From assembly GCA_036571765.1 (NCBI GenBank), contig BROE01000022.1:14143281-14207280 (forward strand): a stretch of DNA of 64,000 nucleotides, written 5' to 3'. The notes beneath the pieces are model-generated. The model saw only the letters and a program-made list of their open reading frames with translations. It was not told where the DNA came from and did no database searches. The position numbers and the translations under genes were made by a program. Origin of the DNA: Plecoglossus altivelis (Eukaryota; Chordata; Actinopteri; Osmeriformes; Plecoglossidae). This document shows, one piece after another, positions 46,301-58,300 of the stretch (the first letter of the stretch is position 1; each line of letters begins with the position of its first letter).

Positions 46301-49300
46301 CAAACGTGTCATTACACAAAGGTCATGACCATAGGTGAGAGTAGGAACGTAGATTGACCGGTAAATCGAGAGCTTTGCCTTTCGGCAAATTCCTTCCTTT
46401 AATACAGAGACTGCATCACGCAGCCGCTGCACCGATCTGCCTGTCAATGTCACATTCCCCTCTTGTCACACGTGTTAACAAGACCCCGAGATACTTGAAC
46501 TCCTCCACTTGAGGCAAGGACTCCCCACCCACCTGAAGGGAGCAAGCCACCTTTTTCTGGTCGAGAACCATGGCCTCGGAATTGGAGGTACTGATGCTTA
46601 TCCCGGCCGCATGCTGCAGGTCCCGATCCGATGGAGCTATCAGGACAACATCATGCTCCCCGAACCAGACACCCCCCAGCCCCTGACTGTGCCTAGAAAC
46701 TCTGTCCATAAAAACAATGAACAGAACCGGTGACAAAGGGCAGCCCAGGCGGAGTCCAACATGCACCGGGAACAGGTCCGACTTATTACCGGCAATGAGA
46801 ACACAGCTCCTGCTCCGGTCATACAGGGACCGGACGGCCCTGACCATACTCCCGTCAAACCCCCCACAGGCTACCGCGAAGGACACAGTTGAACGCCTTC
46901 TCCAGGTCCACAAAACACATGTGAACTGGTTGGGCAAACTCCCATGAGCCCTCAAGCACCCGATGAAGTGTGTCGAGCGGGTCCAGTGTTCCGCGACCAC
47001 GACGAAAACCACACTGCTACTCCTGAATCCGAGGTTTGACTATCGGTCGGATTCTCCTCTCCAGTACCCTGGCGTAGACCTTACCAGGGAGGCTGAGGAG
47101 TGTGATCCCCCTATAGTTGGAACACACCCTCTGGTCCCCCTTCTTATAAAGGGGTACCACCCCGCTCTGCCAGTCCAGCGGCACCCTCCCAAGGCGCCAC
47201 GCAATCTTGAAGAGACGTGTCAGCCACAACAGCCCCACAACATCCAGAGACTTGAGATACCAGGACGGATCTCATCTACCCCCGGTGCTTTGCCACCGAG
47301 TAGCCCACTGACCACCTCGGTGACTTCCGCCTGGGTGATCGATGAGTCCGCCTCCAGGTCCCCAGCCTCTGCTTCCTCCTTGGAAGACGTGATGGCAGGA
47401 TTGAGGAGATCCTCTAAGTATTCCTTCCACCGTCCAACAAAATCCCCAGTTGAGTTTAGCAGCTCCCCGCCCACACCATAAACGGTGTTGGTGAAGCACT
47501 GCTTCTCCCTCCTGAGTCGGTGAACGGTTTGCCAGAATTTCCTTTCCTTGTCCTTCTCCATGGTCTCCCTGAATGCCTCCCAGACCTGAGTTTTTGCCTC
47601 TGCAACCACCTGAGCCATGGCACGCTTGGCCTGCCAATACCCGTCAACTGTCTCAGGAGTTCTACAAGTCAACCAGGCTCAATAGGACTCCTTCAGTTTG
47701 ACAGCATCCCTTACTTCCGGTGTCCACCGCTGGGTTTGGGGAGGCCGAGAACATGGTCCACTCAGACTCAATGTCCCCAGTCCCCCCCGGGATCTGTGAG
47801 AAACTCTCCTGGAGGTGCGAGTTGAAGACCCTGCTGACTGAGGGCTCCACCAGACATTCCCAACAGACCCTCTCAATACGCTTGGGCCTGCCAAGTGGGG
47901 GCTTCCTCCCCCACCATCCAGCTCAAGACCAGGTGGTGATTGGTTGACAGCTCTGTCCCTCCCTTCACCAGAGTGTCCGAGACACACGGCCACAGGTCAT
48001 AGGACACGACAACAAAGTCGACTTTAGGCCTGGGGCATCCAGTTGCCACGTGCACTGATGGACGCCCTTGTGCTCGAACATGATGTTCGTTAATGACAAA
48101 CTGTGACTAGCACAGAAGTCCAATAACAAAACAGCGCTCTGGTTCAGATCAGGGGGGATGTTCTTCCCAATCAATCCTCTCCAGGTGTCACTGTCGTTGC
48201 CCACGATGGCGTTGAAGTCCCCCAGCAGAACAATGGAGTCCCCGGTTGGTGCACTGTCCAGTACCCCTCCCGGTAACTCCAAAATGGCAGGGTACTCTCT
48301 ACTGTTATTCAGCCCATAGGCTGACACAACAGTGAGAGACCTGTCCCCCACTTGAAGGCGCAGGGACGTGACCCTCTTCTTGACTGGGGTAAATACCAAT
48401 GTAGAGTCCAGCCTCTCTCGAGGTTAATGGATCCGGAACCCAAGTTGTGCGTGGTGGCGATACCGACTATATATAGCCGGTAACGCTTGACCTCCCGCAC
48501 AAGTTCAGGCTCCTTCCCCGCCAGAGAGGTGACATTCCATGTCCCCAGCGCTAAAGACTGTGTGCATGGCCTCGGTCATCCAGGCACCTGCCCATAACCA
48601 CCGTCCAAAACACACTGCACCAGCGCCCTACGGTCCTTTCTGTGGGTGGTGGGCCTGCAGGGAGGTGGTCCCATGTTGCCTTTTCGGGCTGTACCTGGCC
48701 GGGTCCCATGGGCAAAGACACGACCACCAGGCACTCACCTGCGAGCACCCACTCCAGGTGTTATAGAACCCATGTTGGCAACAACAGAGGTCAAATGTTT
48801 TTTGTAAGTCTCTACAACATTTTTAGACATCGTTTCTGTTAGTTGGCCCATTCCTCAATGCAGATCTTCTCTAGAGTAGTGATGTTTTGGGGCTGTTGCT
48901 TGGCAACAGAGCTCTTCAACTCCCTCTAAGGATTTTCTATAGGGTTGTGATCTGGAGACTGGCTAGGCCACTCCAGGACATTAAAATGCTTCTTACAAAG
49001 CCACTCCTTCGTTGTCTGGGCGGTCTGTTTGGGGATCATTGTCATGCTGAAAGACCTAGCCACTTTTAATCTGGCTAATCTTTTAATGATGGAGCTGATG
49101 GATTTTTTCACTCAAAATCTCATGATACATGGCTTGATTCATTCTTTCGTTTACACGGATCAGTCGTCCTGGTCCCTTTGCAGAAAAACTTCCCCAAAGC
49201 ATGATGTTTCCACTTCCATGCATCCTCCACCAAACACAATAAGAAGAGTTTTAACCCCCCCCTCCCCAATTATTTGGGTTTTATCCGACCATATGGCATT

Positions 49301-52300
49301 CTCCCAATCCTCTTCTGCATTTTTAAATGCTCTCTTGCAAACTTCAGACTTGCCAGAACATGTACTGGCTTAAGCAAAGGGACACGTCTGGCACTGCAGG
49401 ATTTGAGTCCCTGGCGGCATGTGTTACTGATGGTAGCCTTTGTTACTTTGGTCCCATCTCTGCAAGTCACTAACTAGGTTCCCCGTGTGGTTTCGGGATT
49501 TTTGATCATCATTCTTGTAAGCATTTTGATCCCACAGGGTGAGATCTTGCGAGGAGCCCCGTATCATGGGAGATTATCAGTGGTCCAGTATGTCTTCCAT
49601 TTTCTGATAATTGCTCCCACATCTTATGTCTTAAATCAAGCTGCTTACCTATTGCAGATTGAGTCTTTCCAGCCTGGTGCAAGTCTACAATTTGGTTTGG
49701 TCTTGGCCGTATTGGAGTTTGGAGTCTGACTGTTCGAGGTTATGGACAGGTGTCTTTTATACTGATAACAAGTTCTAATAGGTGCCATTAATACATGTAA
49801 CAAGTGGAGGAGAGGGGAGCCTCTTTAAGACGTTACAGGTCTGTGAAAGCCAGGTATTGCTTTTTTGTTGGTGACCAAATACTTATTTTCCACCATAATA
49901 TGCAAATACATTCTTTAAAAATCAGACAATGTGATTTTCTGGATTTATTTCTAATTTTGTCTCATGGTTTAAGTATACCTATGATGACAATTACAGGCCT
50001 CTCTCATCTTTTGAAGTGGGAGACCTTGCACAATTGGTGGCAAACTAAAAATGAAGTAAACTTTTGCCCCACTGTACGCTATTGGGGTTTACAAAGTTAA
50101 TATTGGGAGTTTAAAAAGGTTGTCATAATAGGTTATAGGAACATATAATCTGCAGGTCAGGACCTTAGTGTGTAAATTATTTTACTTAAAGAGATCTTGG
50201 TTAAAAGATTCATGTTACCATTTAATTATGACTCAAATTATGTCAAATGGCTACTTTTTCCCACAAAATTAGATTTGTGGCCAGGATATTGATATTTTAA
50301 ATGTACCTTTTTCAAATGACAAATGCATTTCCATTTACTTTACAAAAACCACATATCAATCCAATTTAACATTTATACTTATTGTGTATATGTGTACATT
50401 TCATACTTAAGTAACTCAAACATTACCTAAAAGATAGATTTGAGATTAGACTGGAAATCGTAACCCTGGAAGATGCTGTGGATTATATTTTTTGAAATTC
50501 CATTTGTTGGATTAAATAAGTGTTGTAGGTTTTTTGTTCCATTTAGTTACTATTTAACGTCACACTGAAGGGCTTGTGTTCAATAGTCGGCGGAGAAACA
50601 AGATAATGATGCCACAAGATTTCAGTATGTGATTGGAATGTAATAGTGGGGGAGACACAGAACTGAGTGTTGGCAAGGAGATTGTTTATAACTGATGTGA
50701 CTTTTGAATCGGCAGCCATCTGTGGCAAAGGTCAAACCTGGTATCTTTGTCAGAAAACAGAAATACAAGATCCTGCAGTGAAATTAATTCTCCAATAATT
50801 TAGGAGAAAAAACTTGCAACAGCAAGTCAAAAAATGTTTCGAGTTGGTTGAGACTGGTAAAGAACTATGACACAAATATAAATCCTTATTGCTTATTTGC
50901 TTATATTTTTTGTAATAGTTTTTGTATTACATTGGTATGACTTTGGTTCATTTGGATTCACAAGTTTCTTTTTCTGACTTCATGTGAACAAATGTGTCAA
51001 TTTTCAGGAAACTCAAGGGATGATTTTCATAGAATATATCCCTTAAGAAGTGTGACAGCTAACCTGTCCATTTATACAACGTACACAAATATGACTAAAC
51101 AATAAATGTACGTACTTTGCCTTGGCAATTTTTCAGACATTGTTGTCACTTCAAGTTCTCTAATTCACACTGAAAACATTGAGAATCAACAGTCCTGGTA
51201 TTCAAAATGGAAGACAAAAAACTTCCTTTGCTCTGTCTTACTCTGTGAATGGGCCATAACCAAGCTCCCTCATGTCACGATACTCTGTCCATAAAGTCAT
51301 GTCCCCTCGACAGGGAAACTTCTCATCCTTCCTCAGAACTTCTTCTAACAGTTCCACACTGCTCAGGGAGATGGATTTAAATCCCCCTCTGTACATAGAG
51401 CCATATAGCTGCTTTTCATACAGCTAACGGAGATGGGCAGGCAGGAAATGCAAGGGAAAGAAGAGAAAGGAAGAGAGACTATGAGTATAATCAATGTAAT
51501 TTTACAATAAAATAAAAGGTACATCCTGTCTCTATTGACAGATTAACAAATCAGACATATGACACAAACTTGTAAAAAGGTTTTTTGACATGAATAGCCC
51601 AGTATTTTTTCATTTTCAAAACACACTGGGTAAGGCTAATTTGAGGGTGTTTGGATTGTGTTGTGGTTCAGTTGTGCATACTGTTGTTCATCCCTGTCTT
51701 TCCAGGCAGCAATATATCTTTCTATCTGAAGATGTTGCAATATGTCTTCTAAATGTCTTGTCTAAAAATGAGGGGAAAACTTATATGTGGACATTATAGT
51801 GTAAGCTGATACATGTGTTTGACCTCATGCAGTGCAGACAGCTGGTTGCTGATGGGTAATTTACAGCAGTGAATGCTGGTTAGACTTTTTGTCCTACTTG
51901 AGATGGCTAGGTCACTGTGTTATTCTGACACCTTCAGTTTCGCCAATGCTCAAACCTGGACCATGCAGTACTACTGAATTAAATATTTTCCTTTATTAAC
52001 AGACTGCAATAGCTTACTGTAGTTTTTCAAAAGAGGCCATGCACACTTCTCATCACTAACAGAAAGGCTATGTTGAGTTCTTATTGTATTATCGATCTGC
52101 AGATTGGAGAGAGAGTTTAACATAACCCAGCATATAAAATTACAAATTTCAGTGCACTGGTTATTGCGAGTTCTAAAGTGAAAACAATGACATTTGTAAC
52201 CATGCACTGGACAGCTATGAAGCAAGCAAACAGCACTTGATCGGCCTTGAGTGATGTCAATGCAGCACACCACGAGAAGCAGGACTGTCCAACATTACAC

Positions 52301-55300
52301 AGCCATTTTGAACTCTTCCCCGAATTCAAGTGAGAACTCTTACTGGTCGTTTTTTTCAACCTGTTTGCTACGTATTACTGCTTTGTAGTTCACACTAGTA
52401 CTGTGACTTTTTGTGTCTAACTGGCTGTAAGTGTTAGTCTGGTCCTACCAGACTCTTGTACATTTCATTTGTACAGAAAGTCTGAGTAGACGCAAGTTAT
52501 TTTTGGTCAACTTGCAGGATGTAACTATTCAGTGTGTCTTGTATTTTATAAATGTTTACTTCCCTGAAGGCCAGGACTGGACTGCCATAACCAATCACTA
52601 GCATTTGACTTTGAAGTTGAATTTGCCAACTCCTTCACCACCAACGGAGCGAGCTGGAAAATCAAACTTATCCTAAACCCTGTGAGGAGGAGGGCCACAA
52701 CATCATCGCCACCAACCAAACTTGACAAAAGTAATGACTGTTCTAGCTCTGGCTTTAAGTTCTAGATATTCGGTAGCGTTGCCACGATAGACCAAATGGC
52801 TTTGCATACATCGTTTTCCGCCGCCATTACAGAAATACACACTACATCAACCTCATCCTTCTCAGCCACTCCCTCTGTTTGTTGATTGGGCCTTCCGATA
52901 TCTGACTTGAGAAAACCTAACTGGATATCGCAGCTCCAGACCTAGTACAGGAGCTAAATGAAAATTGAGCAAAGTACGTAGGGCAGCAGAGCCAGGCTAT
53001 GTAAGTATGTTGGTAATCATGGAATTTACTTTGAATACAATTGTCCAGTGATCATACCTCAACATTGGGGTACTCTGACTCATACTGCTACTAGTACTAC
53101 TACTTTTACCTAACATTTAAGTGGTTATGATAAAGTTGGAACAGGATGTGAACATTCATCACAATGAGACAAGCACTTGTCTAAAGGCTGTGAATATAAT
53201 CCAATGTATACAGCACCTTCATGTCATACAAAAGTCAGAAGCATAGCTTGTATTCATTGGTAGATTTTAAGCCTTGTGCTCTGCATATTCTGCAACTCAC
53301 CCTGTCCCAAGGGTCAAAAAGGCCCCACTCTCAACGCTGAAATAAAGCATCAGCATTTTTGCAGCAGCTTTTCACCAATGATCTGAGAAAACGTGATATA
53401 CAAGTGATACACAGGTATTATCAAGATCTTTTTTGTGATTGAAAGAGTTATCTGTGAGAAGGTGAGTTGCAAGTGTTGCTGAATTTGTATGTTGCTGATT
53501 TTTAGATTTGTAATCCTCTTGTCACATCTTGTAAAAAGAACAAAATGTGTGCTGTTTAATGGAATATCTAGATAGAAGGAGTTCTGGATGTGAAAGCGTC
53601 TTAGGACTGGAAAATCAGGGTGTTTTTGTTGGAAAGCTCAGAGATTTTGTCAAGGCCACAACACAGTGTGTAATAGCACACAATTTGGTAGCACATGGAA
53701 TTGGTAAATTGTATTAATTTCTTTACGTGAATATATTTGCTGGTTTTGTGTGGCACAATAGTCTGAAAATAGAACGGATGAAAGTTCAGGTGCATTCCTA
53801 TTAAGATGCACAAAATGTTTGTCAGGTCAGCACAGGACAATGCAAAACCTTGTTATGGTGTCAAACGACCATATGTTTTCACTGCACATCTTTCTCATGC
53901 TGCTCATGAATCAGAAAGATGTACTTTTGTCCAATCAAGACAACTTGGAACTTGATCAAATTCAATCAAGCACATGCAATCTAAATGTCTCATCGTGGGT
54001 GGGTGGGTGGGTGGGTGTGCATTAAACATAGTTTTGGGTCATTCTGGCCTCTAAAGAGAACACAAGGGTTAAGTTGGCACACTGCCTAAATCTGTTGGGA
54101 TCTTGGGAGGTGGGATCTCCTGCTGGCACAAGTGCGTGTTTAGCATGTTTTCCACCTGTGTGGGTCCAAACAGCCAAATAAACAAGAAGCCTTTTGAGAA
54201 CATATCTTTGTCTCTTTTTTAAACCAATACCAAGAAAACTTACAAAACCATCTGAGTGGGTGTGTTTAGAGACCTTTGCCCACAACAACTCTTTTAGATG
54301 AGCCAGCCTGGTAGGTCATTTTGGACCTTAAATATACTGTTGAACTAGGTGTCAAACCAGTGCGACATTTGTGGACAAAATTTGTTGACATTTCTAGACA
54401 CCAGGGGGATGTTCCATCAACATAGATTAAGGGAAAACCTGTCTTTTTTCAACAAGTCTGCCTTAGTTTAGCAAGAATACCATTCCATTAAGGTGGCTTA
54501 TTTGAGTTCAAACTACATAACCAAGGCAACTTAGACTTCTGAACTAGCCTGCTCCGTGTCAGGCTGACATCCAAGGTAAACAGACAAACAGAAACAGAAT
54601 GTCAAAAGACAATTCTGTCAAGTAGATTTCATCCCTCAAAGCATTTTTTGTTCCATTCTTGTTAGAAAACATTTGTGCTGACTTTTTTCACACTACATGA
54701 CTCAACGCATTAATTAAATTACGGATTTACTTAATCTCCAAAGAATGTATTCATTTAAATAAATGAGTTTACAGATAATGTCACTTTCACTGTTTTCAAA
54801 AGCCATTGATTAATTGACATAAATCTTGGCCTAAACCGAGAAGTGTGTCTTGAAGTGAGATCAATCATGTCAATTATGCCGTATCCCTTCAACCATGTAG
54901 ATGAAGGAGCTCAGATTATACAAATGTGTACCTAGTAGTAGACTGCAGTATAGTAGTAGTAAACACTATAATAGAAGAAATCAAGGTAGTAGACTGCAGT
55001 CTATGTAGGTGGGCGCATGTCGTCTGCTAGGACCACACATAAGGAAACTCATTGTAGACAAGCCTTGACCTCAGTTCAGTCTGTCTGTGTCTCAATTTGT
55101 CTTTTGCACGTGGGACATTGTAGACCAGGGTTGGTGAAGATTTAACAAGGGCAACTATAGAGACTTTTTATTGAATTGTATGAAATATTTTAAGTTTAAA
55201 GTAACCAATATGTTGACAAGTTTCTGTGCTACTTCATCCTCTCCTTCTGGGTTCCCCAATGTTGTAGGTACAATATAACTTACCCATGGCTGTATCCAGC

Positions 55301-58300
55301 CTGACTGGAAGACTCAGGCGCTGACTGTCTAGTCCCCCGGGTTGAGAAAGCATTTCTAAAATGTCCTCTAGAGTGACAAAAATTAGACAAAGTGCCCTAC
55401 TGTCTGTCATTCACATTGGAAAATATGCTTGAGTGCCCAGGATGACCCTTTATGCAATAAATTATAATGTGCCCTCTATAATCAACTTAAAATGTGTCTT
55501 AATGAGTGCATTGATAGTAGTGAAAACATGAAGCAGTGCCCTATAAGGTGTAAGGTGCCCTTACAATGATTTAAACTTGACGGTTCCCATGGCCTTGCTT
55601 CTAATTTCCCCTACAACGTGCCAACTATAACGACATTTGGAGTGTTGTCCCATTCCCAGTGTTACACCCGTGAGGCACCATGTTGCGCAATAGCAGACCA
55701 TTTCAGTTTTATGTCCCTGCCCTTTAAACAGCCAGTCTTACCATGTCCAAGCTCCATCTGGACCTGTGGAGGTAGACCATGTTGGAAATCTTTCCATAGC
55801 TTAAATGTACAGGTGTACACTGTCTGCCAGAATAGCAAAAATTGTATTCAGAGTAAGTGCACATTTGTAATATGACAATGACATATTCTTAATCATGCTA
55901 AACAATGTGAAATGCTAAAAGCTACGATTTGGGTCACCTTCTGATCTGGAGATCTGTGCTGGATCAGTGAATCCCCATTTAAGTTATAGTCATTTTTCCC
56001 ATTGATTAGAATGATCAGCTTTTAGTCTATCATTTAATAAATGTGTGTTGCACAGTTTTCTGGAGTAATTCATTCATTTTGTTCAAAATGTGCAGACAAA
56101 AACATTTTCAGCCCACATCCAGTGGAAGATTAGACTACTGCCAGAACGGTCTCAGACAGCTCGTCAAATTACACTTATTATCCATAGGCCTAGATGCATT
56201 AGTTATGTTAAGTAGATTTGGTAGGCCTACAATTTAGGCATTTTAAAGGTCGTTATGGTTTGACAGGTTGACTCCCTTGGTTTGTTAATGGTCTTTAGTG
56301 GCCTAGTGGTCTTTGTCTTTTATCATTTTAACAGATCAATGCTGAATTACGCACTAAAACAATCCACACTTGATACAACCTTATCGCACAGTTAGTCATG
56401 AATGAATGTCAAGCTTATTTACATTTTGGGGGGCTTGATTTCAATTAGCAGATGGTACCATTTGAATCGTGAGACACAGCCATTGACAACGTTGTTATAG
56501 TACGCTTGTTTTAAAGGGTGTTTTGCATTAATGAATTAATGCAAGATGAGAGGGCTAAATGACAGAAAATACTTCTAGAAGGGAAACACTTTAGGTAAGT
56601 TTAAATCTTAGTCATTAGGACCATTTTACACAGGATTTACCAATGAATTTGTTTTGATGGCTGTGATCAGCAACTTTGAAGGCTGCGAGGGAAATGAGAA
56701 GACGACAGTGTCATTGTGCATGACATTCTTAGTAGTTTGAATTGTAAATGAGCAGCAACAAATGCATGGTTTAAAATCTATGCAATCTTCATAAATAAGT
56801 TTGCACGCTTGTTTAAATTTCTAAAATATTTCTTGTTCAATTTCCGTAAAAAACACCCATCTACTATGGAGGACTAAATGTGCCATGATTATATCTATAA
56901 ATAACTGAATAAATACATCCATAAACAAATAAATAGACATGTCCTAAGTGATGGTAAGTTGCATGTCTTAGAAACACACATTGAATTTAAATTATGTTAC
57001 ACATTTCAATTCCAATGCCAAGGTGCGGGACATAACCCATTATATGGAGCTGTCCTCATGTGCTTGGAGAACTGAGATTGGACACTTGAGACCTGTCAGA
57101 CCTGAGCGGTCAATTAAGTACCGGATACACGTTTCAGTCTCACTGAAACACAATCGGGCCACTTTGAAAAGTGTTTTACCAGATATGTTATTGTTGACAT
57201 GTGGCCTGTTCTCAGTCATGTTCATTGAAGCAAGCACATGATCAGGTAGAGGATCAGAGAAGTGCGTCTGTGTCTTGGTTGTGCCAGTCAGCCAGCACTG
57301 TTCTACAGCTCAATATCAGGCATACCCCTTTAGCATAAACCTAAAGCCTAAAACATTGCAGTTCCATGAGGGAAGCTGTATCAATTGCTGTATCAACCCT
57401 TTTGCATTTAAAATAAAATACACATTTGTCCTTTGCAAAGAGGCGAGACGTAACCAGTTGTAGAGAGCTGTCATCATTGGACTGCAATGTTTTACTCTTG
57501 GAGCACTGTGATTGGACACTCCATAGCAAACAGTCCTTAGCTGTCAGGCAAGTAGCAGAAATTCAGTCGTATTGGAACACAAATTGACCACTTTCAAAAC
57601 AATTTAACCTGATATGTTATTGTTAACATGAAGCCTGTTCTCAGTCACATTCATTGAAGCATGCGCATTAGAGGGTCAGAGGTGTGCGTGTGTCTTGGTG
57701 TTGACAATGGTTGACTAGTGTAGCCTCGCCTCTTGTTTGACCCCACTTTCCTATAAGTTGCAGGCCACCATTCTTAGCAGTGTTTAGTCCTGCTACGGGT
57801 CGAGTAGGCTACCCATGGTTACCCGCAGGTAACCCAGCTAAAATATAATTGTTTTAGGTTAAGGAGGAAAAAACCTCAATCCATGGGATAGGTTGTGGTA
57901 CAGCATTAATACATTGTGGGTCAGAAAATGAAACATTTTGGGGTGCACGGTAGAAGTGCGGTTAAAGCAATAAGGAGATTGTGGGTTTGATTCTTGGGAC
58001 AAATCCAACATCACATGAATTCTCCTGGCAGAATCTGCATGTCCTCCCCCTCTTACCATTGGTTCTCTCTGGGCACTCTGGCTTCCTCTCACCATCGAAA
58101 GACATGCATGTGATAGGATAATTGGAAACTCTAAATTGCCCCTAGTGAATGAATGAATGAATGAATGAATGTGAGAGTGAATGGTTGTCTGTGTCTCTGT
58201 GTCAGCCCTGTGACCAGTTGGCCCCAGTCCAGGGTGTACCCGCCCAAAGGCCCAGCCACTGGTAAAGGCTCTAATCACCCATGATCCTGTAACGGGAACA

